From positions 1 to 37,661 of the IMG/VR virus record IMGVR_UViG_3300012920_000103: 37,661 nucleotides of DNA; one strand, written 5' to 3'. Made by a program: the position numbers and the translations under genes. The stretch comes from a virus. Under the pieces are notes generated by a model that was not told where the DNA came from, made no database searches, and saw nothing but the letters and a program-made list of their open reading frames with translations. Numbering within the stretch: position 1 is the stretch's first letter; each line of letters starts with the position of its first letter. Positions 25,701 through 32,959 of this stretch are shown in pieces.

Positions 25701-26115
25701 TAAGGAACTTGTTTGGAATGCAATGCAACACATTCAAAAACAACAATTCACAATGAACGAATTGTTCAAATCAATAGCCGAAGAAATCGAACAAGAAAAC
25801 GGAAGCTATCCGAAAATTTTTAGATACAACGATATTATTCAAACGGCCGTTATTGTGACGGGAATCACAATCAATCAACTAAAATCCAAAACACGCCTTC
25901 GATCCGTTGTTTATGTTCGTCAAGCAACGATTTATTTGATACAAAAATACACGCCTTTGACAATGCTTAGAACGGGACAAATTTTCAACCGTGACCATTC
26001 TACCGTAATTGCTTCAGTTAAGCGCGTAAACGACGCGAAAAACGGTTACAACGAACATTTAAAAGAGGTTTTGGAACTCATTGAATCTTGTTTGTTGACC
26101 GAAAACCCAATTTGA
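25690..26115 (+). CDS. DnaA domain IV-like DNA-binding protein
   Basis: A 141-residue protein. Residues 96-113, GQIFNRDHSTVIASVKRV, match the DnaA signature around the recognition helix that contacts DnaA boxes (F-x-R-D-H-S-T-V). Helices before it (SVVYVRQATIYLIQKYTP) fit the rest of domain IV. There is no AAA+ domain, so it binds DNA without the ATPase. It lies just before a repeat-rich gap and the primase-helicase gene, which suggests a role in starting phage replication or recruiting host replisome parts. Confidence 0.8.
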   Translation: MQINKELVWNAMQHIQKQQFTMNELFKSIAEEIEQENGSYPKIFRYNDIIQTAVIVTGITINQLKSKTRLRSVVYVRQATIYLIQKYTPLTMLRTGQIFNRDHSTVIASVKRVNDAKNGYNEHLKEVLELIESCLLTENPI

Positions 26116-26353
26116 AAAGGCGAAAAGGCGAAACAATACCGTTCAACTTATTTCCTATTTAATATTATTATATTCTTTATTTATTTATTAGTAATTTAAT
26201 CCGCCAAAATAAAGGAAAAAGAGAATAAAAGAATATAAAAGTATAATAAACATTAGGGTTTGAACGATGGCGGACTTGAAAATAAAAATCCGCCAACAAA
26301 CGCCAAAAAACCGCCGTTTATTTTTAATTTTAAAAACACAACTTTATTAGAAA
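26116..26353. other. Gene-free AT-rich region with GGCGG/CCGCC repeats, origin candidate
   Basis: This 238-base gap between the DnaA-like gene and the primase gene begins with a tandem AAAAGGCG (26115-26122, 26123-26130). It then has an AT-only stretch (about 26158-26198), followed by CCGCCAAAA (26201), GGCGG (26269-26273), CCGCCAA (26290), CGCCAAA (26301) and CCGCCG (26311). Short GC repeats beside an AT-rich block next to initiator-type genes is the form of a replication origin. No gene or clear promoter is visible. Confidence 0.5.
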
Positions 26354-28726
26354 ATGAAAATAACTTGTTACAAGTCACTATTTAATCCGAAAGCGGGTGA
26401 CTTTCAAATCCCAGTTGAAAAAGCATTTAGCCGAATCAAAAACGGTTCATCAAAAATACTTCTTGAAAAAATCCGAACCGTTGAAAACAAAGACGAAAAA
26501 AACAAATTAAAACAACAACTTCCGTGTTATTTATTTGCGGGAACGTTTTCCGCAAGAAACGACAATTCGATTGTTGAACATTCGGGATTAATTGCGTTGG
26601 ACTTTGACGGATTTCCCGACAAAAAAACTTTTAAGACTTGGCGCGATACATTGGAAGCGGACGAACACACAATGTCGGTTTTTACTTCACCAAGCGGGGA
26701 CGGACTGAAGGCAATCGTAAAAATTCCAAAATGCGACCGCGACGAACACAAATTGTATTTCACCGCATTAGAAAAGTATTTCGATTGTGAATATTTCGAC
26801 ACGTCTTGCAAAAACATATCGCGGGCGTGTTACGAATCGTATGATCCGAAAATATTTGTTAACCTTGAATCAAAACTTTGGACGGAAAAAACCGAAGAAC
26901 AAGGATACCAATTCACCGACCGCGAACCGCAAATTGTACTAAAGGAAACGAACGAAATAATTGAACGCCTTTTGAAATGGTGGAACCGTGATTTTGGACT
27001 TGTAAAGGGTTCAAGAAATAACAATCTTTTTATTCTTGCGTCTTCGTTTAATGAATACGGCGTTGACCAGTACGTTGCGGAATCGACAATTTTGTCGCAA
27101 ATCGTTGGCGGTTCAATGCCCGAAAAAGAAGTTGAAAACGTTATCAAATCCGCATATAAAGCGCGTCACCAATTCGGAACAAAATATTTTGAGGACCGCA
27201 AGACATACCGACAAATTGAAACGCAAGTCAAACGCGGGGTTCCGATGGAAAAAATTCAAGACGCAATCCCACAAGCCGACGCGCAAACAATCGACGCAAT
27301 CAAGAAAAGTTCAAAAGACATCATTTTTTGGTTTATGGTTGAAACCAGGCAAGGTGAACGCGTTGTGATTGACAACGTTCAATTAAAATTGTTTTTGGAA
27401 AAAGAAGGATTCTTCAAGTTTTATCAAGAAAAATCAGAAACGCCAATTTTTATAAACATAAAAGAAAACATCGTTCGAAATTCAAGCGCGACAAAAATCA
27501 AAGATTTTGTTTTGAATTACTTATTCGACCGAAACGAACTTCAAGTTTGGAATTATTTAGCGTCAACAACAAAATACTTTACCGACGTTTTTTTGTCGTT
27601 CTTGGAATCAATTGAATTAAAAATGCAAACCGATTCAAAAGACACGGTTTACCTTTATTTTCAAAACGGTGTTGTTGAGGTTAAAAAAGACGAACAAAGA
27701 TTTTTAGATTTCATGGATTGCGACGGGTACATTTGGGAAGACCAGATAATCAAGCGCGAATACAAAGCAAGCAAAACCGACGCGAACGATTTTAAAAAGT
27801 TTGTTCACCGAATAAGCGCGGACGAACAAAAACGAATTCAAACGATGGAATCAACACTTGGTTATCTTATGAGTTCGCACAAGGACAAAACCGACCAAAA
27901 ATCAATTATTTTCAATGACCAAGAAATATCCGACGGTAATCCGAACGGCGGTTCCGGGAAGTCTTTAATTTTAACCGCATTAGGGCAATTCAAAAAACTT
28001 GTCACAATTGACGGGAAATCATTCGACGCGAACAAATCGGATTTCGTTTACCAACGTGTCAACCTAGATACACAAGTTTTGGCGTTTGACGATGTCAAAA
28101 GAAAATTTAATTTCGAATCGTTGTTTTCGTTAATTACGGAAGGAATCACGGTAAACAGAAAAAACAAAGACGAAATTTTTATTCCCTTTGAGAATTCACC
28201 GAAAATAATAATCACAACGAACTATGTAATTGACGGCGCGGGATCTAGTCACGACCGACGAAGACACGAAGTTGAATTGTTTCAATATTTCAACCAATTC
28301 CGAACGCCTTTGGACGAATTTGGAAAACTTTTGTTTGACCAATGGGACGTGAACGAATGGCACAAGTTCGACGCGTACATGATTAATTGCGTCAAATTGT
28401 TTCTAAATTTTGGATTAATGAAACCCGAATCAATTAACGCGAACACGAAACGTTTTATTCAATCAACATCAAAAGACTTTTTCGACTGGATTCAAGACGA
28501 TTCACTTCCGCACAATTGCAAGGTTTACACGTCGGAAATTGTTGACGATTTCAAAAAGGAATTTTCAGATTTTTCGAAAATATCGAATCAACGCTTTATT
28601 TCTTGGGTGAAAAACTATTGTAATTTTAAAGGGTACGAATACGAAGCGTTTAAAACACCGCGACGCGGTTTTCAGATACTAACAAAAAAACACGACACAA
28701 TCGACGGTCAACCATTACCGTTTTAA
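26354..28726 (+). CDS. Primase (possible primase-polymerase) with SF3 helicase domain
   Basis: A 790-residue protein. Residues 1-175 match the BT4734/VirE N-terminal type related to archaeo-eukaryotic primases: ALDFDGFP (81-88), TSPSGDGLKAIVKI (111-124) and CKNISRACYESYDP (152-165). About 200-275 resembles a primase C-terminal helical domain (SRNNNLFILASSFNEYGV). The C-terminal part is a superfamily 3-type helicase: NGGSGKS Walker A (531-537), VLAFDDV Walker B, and the IIITTNY sensor. The layout recalls NrS-1-type primase-polymerases. It is the main replication protein here; no separate DNA polymerase was found. The start follows a gene-free origin candidate. Confidence 0.85.
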   Translation: MKITCYKSLFNPKAGDFQIPVEKAFSRIKNGSSKILLEKIRTVENKDEKNKLKQQLPCYLFAGTFSARNDNSIVEHSGLIALDFDGFPDKKTFKTWRDTLEADEHTMSVFTSPSGDGLKAIVKIPKCDRDEHKLYFTALEKYFDCEYFDTSCKNISRACYESYDPKIFVNLESKLWTEKTEEQGYQFTDREPQIVLKETNEIIERLLKWWNRDFGLVKGSRNNNLFILASSFNEYGVDQYVAESTILSQIVGGSMPEKEVENVIKSAYKARHQFGTKYFEDRKTYRQIETQVKRGVPMEKIQDAIPQADAQTIDAIKKSSKDIIFWFMVETRQGERVVIDNVQLKLFLEKEGFFKFYQEKSETPIFINIKENIVRNSSATKIKDFVLNYLFDRNELQVWNYLASTTKYFTDVFLSFLESIELKMQTDSKDTVYLYFQNGVVEVKKDEQRFLDFMDCDGYIWEDQIIKREYKASKTDANDFKKFVHRISADEQKRIQTMESTLGYLMSSHKDKTDQKSIIFNDQEISDGNPNGGSGKSLILTALGQFKKLVTIDGKSFDANKSDFVYQRVNLDTQVLAFDDVKRKFNFESLFSLITEGITVNRKNKDEIFIPFENSPKIIITTNYVIDGAGSSHDRRRHEVELFQYFNQFRTPLDEFGKLLFDQWDVNEWHKFDAYMINCVKLFLNFGLMKPESINANTKRFIQSTSKDFFDWIQDDSLPHNCKVYTSEIVDDFKKEFSDFSKISNQRFISWVKNYCNFKGYEYEAFKTPRRGFQILTKKHDTIDGQPLPF

Positions 28727-28738
28727 AAACTTTAAACA

Positions 28739-28927
28739 ATGTCAAAAATACTTATTACAAAAATGAAGGTTGAAAAGGGTTCAATCGAAATATCTGAAGC
28801 GAAAATTGTCGATTCGAACGGAAACCCGACAAGAAACATCGCAATCAACGAATCGTTTGCGGTTGCGTTAAAGGGTTCAATAATTAATTTGGATTTGTCA
28901 CACCTAAACGAAAAAGACAATGTTTAA
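28739..28927 (+). CDS. Small protein between primase and helicase
   Basis: A 62-residue beta-rich protein starting MSKILITKMKVEKGSIEIS, 12 bases after the primase stop; it overlaps the helicase ATG by eight bases. The pattern (short strands, DSNGNPTRN turn) could be an OB-like or beta-barrel mini-domain. No family recognised; a replication accessory role is inferred from position. Confidence 0.65.
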   Translation: MSKILITKMKVEKGSIEISEAKIVDSNGNPTRNIAINESFAVALKGSIINLDLSHLNEKDNV

Positions 28928-30146
28928 ACTTCGCGAAATCCAAGAACAAAAATCAACCGAACTGAAAAAAGTTGTTCGAAAACATCGCATTGGAATCCTT
29001 GCGGGTGAAGTTCGAAGCGGAAAAACATTGACCGTTTTAGCAACGGCCGAAAAGCTACTCAAAAAACACGTTCTTTTTTTAACCAAAAAACGCGCAATGT
29101 CTTCGATTTTATCCGACTATAAACTTGCGGGATTTACGTTTAAACTAACTTTAATCAATTACGAATCAATTCACAAAGCCGACACAAAATCGGTTGACCT
29201 GGTTGTTTGTGACGAATCGCACACAATGGGCGCGTTTCCCAAACCGTCCAAACGAACAAAGGCCGTTCGCGATATTGTCGCAACAAATAAACTTGATTTG
29301 ATTCTAGCAAGCGGAACAATTCACCCGGAATCGATTGCGCAAATATTTCATCAACTATTCGTGTCCTATTATACGCCGTTTAAAAGCGTGAATTTTTATC
29401 ATTGGGCAAAAAGATATGTTGATGTCTACAAGATAAAAATCAACGGTTACGACGTGAACCAATACGACCGAACACACGACCAGTTGATTGAAGAAGTTGT
29501 CGCGCCGTTAAAAGTGACAATGACACAAAATGAAGCGGGATTCACTTCGAAAGTTTTTGAGAACTTCGAAACGGTTGAACTTCGTCCAATTACTTATAAA
29601 TTAATAAACCAACTAAAAAAAGATTTAGTAATTGAAGGGAAAACCGAAACAATTCTTGCGGACACGTCGGTAAAATTGCAACAAAAACTTCATCAACTCT
29701 ATTCGGGAACAATAAAATTTGAATCTGGAAACCGAACCGTGATTGATCCGACAAAGGCGGAATTCATTGCAAAGAAATGGAACGGTCAAAAAATCGCGAT
29801 ATTTTACAAATTTGTTGCGGAACTGGACGCAATTAAATCCGTTTATGGCGATAATATCACGACGGATTTAGACGAATTCAACGCAACCGGTAAAAGTTAC
29901 GCGGGGCAAATTGTTTCTTCGCGTGAAGGCGTTAATTTAAGCAAAGCGGACGTTTTGGTTTTTTACAACATCGATTTTTCCGCCGTGTCTTATTTTCAAG
30001 CGCGGGACCGCCTAACAACAAAAGAACGAACCGAAAACAATGTTTTTTGGATATTCTCAAAAGACGGAATCGAATCCGCAATTTATAAGGCCGTGTCGAA
30101 GAAAAAAGACTTTACATTGAAGGTTTTTAAAAATTATTTGAAATAA
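28920..30146 (+). CDS. Superfamily 2 DNA helicase
   Basis: A 408-residue helicase with motif I GEVRSGKT (29-36), motif II DESH (98-101), motif III SGT (131-133), a motif V-like REGVNLSKADVLVFYN (335-350) and a motif VI-like QARDR (360-364). The compact size and the SNF2/DEAD-like order are normal for phage SF2 helicases placed next to the primase-helicase. It probably remodels replication or recombination intermediates. It is the last gene before a new promoter. Confidence 0.88.
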   Translation: MFKLREIQEQKSTELKKVVRKHRIGILAGEVRSGKTLTVLATAEKLLKKHVLFLTKKRAMSSILSDYKLAGFTFKLTLINYESIHKADTKSVDLVVCDESHTMGAFPKPSKRTKAVRDIVATNKLDLILASGTIHPESIAQIFHQLFVSYYTPFKSVNFYHWAKRYVDVYKIKINGYDVNQYDRTHDQLIEEVVAPLKVTMTQNEAGFTSKVFENFETVELRPITYKLINQLKKDLVIEGKTETILADTSVKLQQKLHQLYSGTIKFESGNRTVIDPTKAEFIAKKWNGQKIAIFYKFVAELDAIKSVYGDNITTDLDEFNATGKSYAGQIVSSREGVNLSKADVLVFYNIDFSAVSYFQARDRLTTKERTENNVFWIFSKDGIESAIYKAVSKKKDFTLKVFKNYLK

Positions 30147-30147
30147 A

Positions 30148-30171
30148 TTAATGAATGTATTTGTTCACTAG
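30148..30171. promoter_or_regulatory. Second copy of the -33-centred dyad (operator candidate)
   Basis: TTAATGAAT-GTATTT-GTTCACTAG has six of nine arm positions in dyad symmetry, and its centre GTATTT is the same as that of the dyad at 22413-22436. Taken together the two copies suggest a palindromic target close to TTAGTGAAC-N6-GTTCACTAA. Confidence 0.5.
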
Positions 30172-30190
30172 AATAAAAACACTATATTTA
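30160..30190 (+). promoter_or_regulatory. Bacteroidota-type promoter, second early operon
   Basis: TTTG (30160-30163), a 19-base spacer and TATATTTA (30183-30190, seven of eight) lie between the helicase stop and ATG 30208. The sequence GAATGTATTTGTT around the -33 box is nearly the same as that of the promoter at 22425. Confidence 0.75.
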
Positions 30191-30207
30191 AAAAAAACAC
30201 AACTAAA

Positions 30208-30363
30208 ATGAATCAAAAACAAATTATTAAAGAACTGGAAGAACTTGTCAAAATGGCAAGTTTTCCCGTTCCGTATGAAGACGATACGGAACAAACATTT
30301 CGAGCCGTCGAAGTTGGCGACATTGAAAAAATAATTGACAAAATAAAAAACGCAACAAAATGA
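30208..30363 (+). CDS. Small early protein (51 aa)
   Basis: First gene after the second early promoter: 51 residues, acidic and helical (MNQKQIIKELEELVKMASF, then VEVGDIEKIIDKIKN). Its stop overlaps the next ATG (ATGA). No family recognised. Confidence 0.65.
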   Translation: MNQKQIIKELEELVKMASFPVPYEDDTEQTFRAVEVGDIEKIIDKIKNATK

Positions 30364-30587
30364 AAGACATTCACGAACTTTTGGAATCGTTGGTTCAAAC
30401 ATACAACGAACGAAAACCAATGAAATACGAAGACCTTCGCGACCTTATCGCACAAGTTGACAATAAAAAATTGGTTCATCAATTTATTGAAGTTTACGAA
30501 AATAAAGAACAATTGAATTTTATACATTTAAGAAGTTTAGAAAACTATATTCAATACAAATTAACGGCAAATGAAAGCGGTCAATAG
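30360..30587 (+). CDS. Small early protein (75 aa)
   Basis: A 75-residue helical protein (MKDIHELLESLVQTYNERK, then DNKKLVHQFIEVYENKEQ), coupled to the upstream gene by an ATGA overlap and overlapping the PAPS-reductase-like gene by 17 bases. No family recognised; tight coupling suggests co-expression with the downstream enzyme. Confidence 0.65.
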   Translation: MKDIHELLESLVQTYNERKPMKYEDLRDLIAQVDNKKLVHQFIEVYENKEQLNFIHLRSLENYIQYKLTANESGQ

Positions 30588-31413
30588 TTTAAGCGGGGGG
30601 AAAACATCGTCTTTTATTGCGTCAAATTATCCGGCGGACCACAACGTTTTTGCACTGGTGAGAACCGATGACAAAAATTGTTTGTTTCCGGACGCAAAGG
30701 TCCGTCAAATGGTTTCGGATCGCATTGGAACCGAATTTGTTGGAACGTTGGAAATAGACGCGATAATTTACACGATGTTGGATTTGGAACAATTTATTGG
30801 ACACAAAATTGAATGGGTGACGGGTGAAACGTTTGAAAATGTTATCAAATCACATTACGAATATTTGCCAAACGTGACGCAAAGATTTTGCACAACCGAC
30901 ATGAAATTGAAACCCCTTTTTAATTGGTGGCTTAACAACATAAACGAACCGATTGAAATGCGAATCGGATTTCGCGCAAATGAACAATCCAGGGCGAAAA
31001 CAATGATTGAAAAAACAAATAAAAACGGTTTGTCGGAATTCAAACACGTTGTCGGTAAGTCGAAAAACGGAACACGAAACAAATGGAAAATGACCGGTTG
31101 GCAAAAACCATCTTTTCCGTTGATTGAAGACCGGATTTTCAAAGATTCAATCGAACAATATTGGAAGGACAAACCGGTGCGTTTCGCATACATGAACAAT
31201 TGTGTTGGTTGTTTTCATCGTTCACCGGCTTTGTTGAAATTAATGTCGGAAAAATATCCAAATAAATTTAATTGGTTTATTGAAGCGGAACAAAACGAAA
31301 CAAGAACGTTCAAAAACGGGACAACATATCAAAAAATAAAAAATAGTTTTAAACAAACACAATTGTTTGAAGACGATTTCAATGAATGCGATTCGGGTTA
31401 TTGTGGACTATAA
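30571..31413 (+). CDS. PAPS-reductase-like ATP pyrophosphatase
   Basis: A 280-residue protein of the adenine nucleotide alpha-hydrolase/PAPS reductase group: SGGKTS PP-loop (8-13), RFCTTDMKLKPLF (105-117), RIGFRANEQSRA (131-142), NNCVGCFHRS (209-218) and CDSGYC (273-278). C107, C211, C214 and the C-terminal cysteines could hold an Fe-S cluster as in DndC/TtcA-type sulfur transfer enzymes. Phage members are common, but their substrate is mostly unknown; sulfate reduction as such is doubtful because no partner enzymes are nearby. Nucleic-acid or nucleotide modification is a possibility. Confidence 0.8.
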   Translation: MKAVNSLSGGKTSSFIASNYPADHNVFALVRTDDKNCLFPDAKVRQMVSDRIGTEFVGTLEIDAIIYTMLDLEQFIGHKIEWVTGETFENVIKSHYEYLPNVTQRFCTTDMKLKPLFNWWLNNINEPIEMRIGFRANEQSRAKTMIEKTNKNGLSEFKHVVGKSKNGTRNKWKMTGWQKPSFPLIEDRIFKDSIEQYWKDKPVRFAYMNNCVGCFHRSPALLKLMSEKYPNKFNWFIEAEQNETRTFKNGTTYQKIKNSFKQTQLFEDDFNECDSGYCGL

Positions 31414-31426
31414 AACAAAAAAAACA

Positions 31427-31681
31427 ATGACCGAATCGAAAATTCAGAAACAAATAATTGACAACTTTACGGATCGCGGGTTCATGGTTATTAAGCTAAT
31501 GAAGACCAACACAAACGGAATTCCGGACTTGTTGATTTTAAAAAATGGAATCGCGAAATTTGTTGAGGTGAAGAAACCAGGCGGAAAAATATTACAACTA
31601 CAAAAATACCGAATCAAAAAACTTCGGGAACAAGGATTTGACGCGGTTGTGATGGACGGAATTGATTCAATAATTTATTAA
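31427..31681 (+). CDS. VRR-NUC nuclease
   Basis: An 84-residue single-domain nuclease starting MTESKIQKQIIDNFTDRGF at ATG 31427 (the frame opens earlier, within the preceding gene). It has the VRR-NUC pattern: GIPDLL (31-36) with D34, FVEVKKPGG (45-53) with E47 and K49, and Q57. These small phage enzymes are Holliday-junction or flap-type nucleases. It lies 13 bases after the PAPS-reductase-like gene. Length and motif spacing are complete. Confidence 0.88.
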   Translation: MTESKIQKQIIDNFTDRGFMVIKLMKTNTNGIPDLLILKNGIAKFVEVKKPGGKILQLQKYRIKKLREQGFDAVVMDGIDSIIY

Positions 31682-31687
31682 TACATT

Positions 31688-31834
31688 ATGAGCGAAAACA
31701 GTCTAATTCGAAAAGAAAAAAAAGGAAATTCACGTTCGTTCGAAGTCGTTGAATTTGGCAAAAAATACATTATTTTTGAGAAACGAACAAAGCGCGGGAA
31801 ATGGATTCGGTTCGGAAGAATGCGCATTGAATAA
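31688..31834 (+). CDS. Small basic protein (48 aa)
   Basis: ATG 31688, six bases after the VRR-NUC stop, opens a 48-residue, very basic beta-rich protein (EVVEFGKKYIIFEKRTKRGKW). The pattern of two strands and a basic loop suits nucleic-acid binding. Spacing and composition support a real gene although it is short. Confidence 0.55.
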   Translation: MSENSLIRKEKKGNSRSFEVVEFGKKYIIFEKRTKRGKWIRFGRMRIE

Positions 31835-31866
31835 TTAAATTAATAACTATAAAAACCAATAAACAA

Positions 31867-32145
31867 ATGGAAATCAAAGGGACAATCGTTCAAGTCAATC
31901 CGGTCGAAACGGTCGGAAAAAACAACTTCAAGAAATCAACAATTTGGATTGAAACGGCGGACCAATATCCGCAAACAATTGAAATCGAATTTGTAAAGGA
32001 CAAAGCCGACGAAATTCAATCGTTAGCACTTGGAACCAATATCACCGTTCAAATAAACATAAACGGCCGAAAATGGACCAGTTCGGAAGGTGTGACAAAG
32101 GTTTTTAATTCAATTCAAGGTTGGCGATATGAAACCGATTTTTAA
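31867..32145 (+). CDS. DUF3127-like OB-fold protein
   Basis: A 92-residue protein that resembles DUF3127: MEIKGTIVQVNPVETVGKNN, then IETADQYPQTIEIEFV and TVQININGRKW near 65-75. The family is Bacteroidota-typical and has an OB-like beta barrel, so ssDNA binding is likely. In this neighbourhood it may be the phage's single-strand-binding protein. ATG 31867 follows a short AT-rich gap; the end overlaps the next gene by 17 bases. Confidence 0.78.
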   Translation: MEIKGTIVQVNPVETVGKNNFKKSTIWIETADQYPQTIEIEFVKDKADEIQSLALGTNITVQININGRKWTSSEGVTKVFNSIQGWRYETDF

Positions 32146-32353
32146 TCCAAAAACAAGTGAAAAACGCAAAAAAATTGTGTTGGAACATATAAAAGAACAC
32201 CGCGAAGCAATTGACAACGTTCAAACATGTTTGGCGTATCACCCGGAAATCGACCTTGAAACATTTCAAAAACGATTCAACGCACTTGAAAGAAAACATC
32301 GACGATTAATAGCAACAATAACGCTTTATGAAACAACAAAAAAAAGTAATTAG
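32129..32353 (+). CDS. Small helical protein (74 aa)
   Basis: A basic, two-helix protein (KRKKIVLEHIKEHREAIDN, then LETFQKRFNALERKHRRLIATITLYE), coupled to the DUF3127-like gene by overlap and to the next gene by a 26-base overlap. Function unknown. Confidence 0.65.
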   Translation: MKPIFNPKTSEKRKKIVLEHIKEHREAIDNVQTCLAYHPEIDLETFQKRFNALERKHRRLIATITLYETTKKSN

Positions 32354-32564
32354 TACGGAAGAACTTCCAACAAAATTCGGTTGGCCGTTTTGGATCATTT
32401 ATTATTTAATACTTGACAAATTAAACGCAAACGCGACCGCCTGGATTGTTGGCGGTTCCGTTCTTTTTGTTTGGGTTCTTTTATTCGGGTTTATAAAAAG
32501 TCAGGAAGAATCGTTTTCAATACTCAAATTAAAAACAGCTATTCAAAAATGGATTTTGGAATGA
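32328..32564 (+). CDS. Small membrane protein (78 aa)
   Basis: A 78-residue protein with one strong membrane span at about 40-56 (IVGGSVLFVWVLLFGF) and a weaker hydrophobic stretch at about 18-30 (GWPFWIIYYLILD). The end overlaps the next ATG (ATGA). An early membrane protein, possibly for exclusion of other phages; this is only a guess. Confidence 0.65.
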   Translation: MKQQKKVISTEELPTKFGWPFWIIYYLILDKLNANATAWIVGGSVLFVWVLLFGFIKSQEESFSILKLKTAIQKWILE

Positions 32565-32776
32565 TTATCCAGGTTGACAACATAATTGAACAAACAATCG
32601 TTCAAAAGGATTTGGAAGAAAACGAAATCGAAACGCAAACAATCGAACCCAAAAACAACACCGCAAGTTTTATTGTTGTTAACTACACAAAACCAATTGA
32701 AAACGCGGTCGATTTTGTTCGTTGGAATGCGGACAAAATCGTCACGTTTGACCAATGGCGAAAAGGGTTTTTTTAA
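32549..32776 (+). CDS. Small acidic protein (75 aa)
   Basis: The frame starts at ATG 32549 (MDFGMIIQVDNIIEQ, behind AAAA) or at ATG 32561, which forms an ATGA overlap with the upstream stop and gives 71 residues. The product is acidic in the first half and ends in a Trp-rich part (FVRWNADKIVTFDQWRKGFF). No family recognised. It is the last phage-like gene before the foreign methyltransferase cassette. Confidence 0.6.
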   Translation: MDFGMIIQVDNIIEQTIVQKDLEENEIETQTIEPKNNTASFIVVNYTKPIENAVDFVRWNADKIVTFDQWRKGFF

Positions 32777-32832
32777 CTAATTTTAACAATGGTTCAAAAG
32801 CGTTTGGTGTGAATAAATGTTTGTCAAGAAAT

Positions 32833-32868
32833 GTTGATTATCATTTTTTCTCAATTCTAATAATCAAC
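32833..32868. repeat. Stem-loop GTTGATTAT/ATAATCAAC
   Basis: Perfect 9-bp inverted repeat with an 18-base loop in the gap between the acidic-protein gene and the methyltransferase cassette, followed by GTTTTGTTTT. It may act as a weak terminator or be a remnant of an attC-type site; the stem is AT-rich. Confidence 0.45.
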
Positions 32869-32882
32869 GTTTTGTTTTGAAA

Positions 32883-32933
32883 TAACGTCTAGTGTAAAAT
32901 GCGTTTTAATGCTTTTTATACCGTGTTAGGCAC
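32883..32933 (+). repeat. attC-like hairpin upstream of the methyltransferase (ends GTTAGGC)
   Basis: TAAC (32883-32886) pairs with GTTA (32925-32928), and an inner stem TAAAA-t-GC/GC-t-TTTTA closes the loop GTTTTAAT (32903-32910). The right end GTTAGGC (32925-32931) fits the integron core site GTTRRRY. The left end fits RYYYAAC only in AAC. This is the expected upstream boundary of an inserted cassette. Confidence 0.5.
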
Positions 32934-32959
32934 AGTTTATCACCGATAAAATTAATAGA

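Noticed and set aside
26158-26250. CRISPR-like or tRNA-like structure in the AT-rich gap
   Set aside because: No regularly spaced identical repeats and no cloverleaf; only short GC cores in AT-rich DNA. No tRNA or CRISPR array was seen anywhere in the window.
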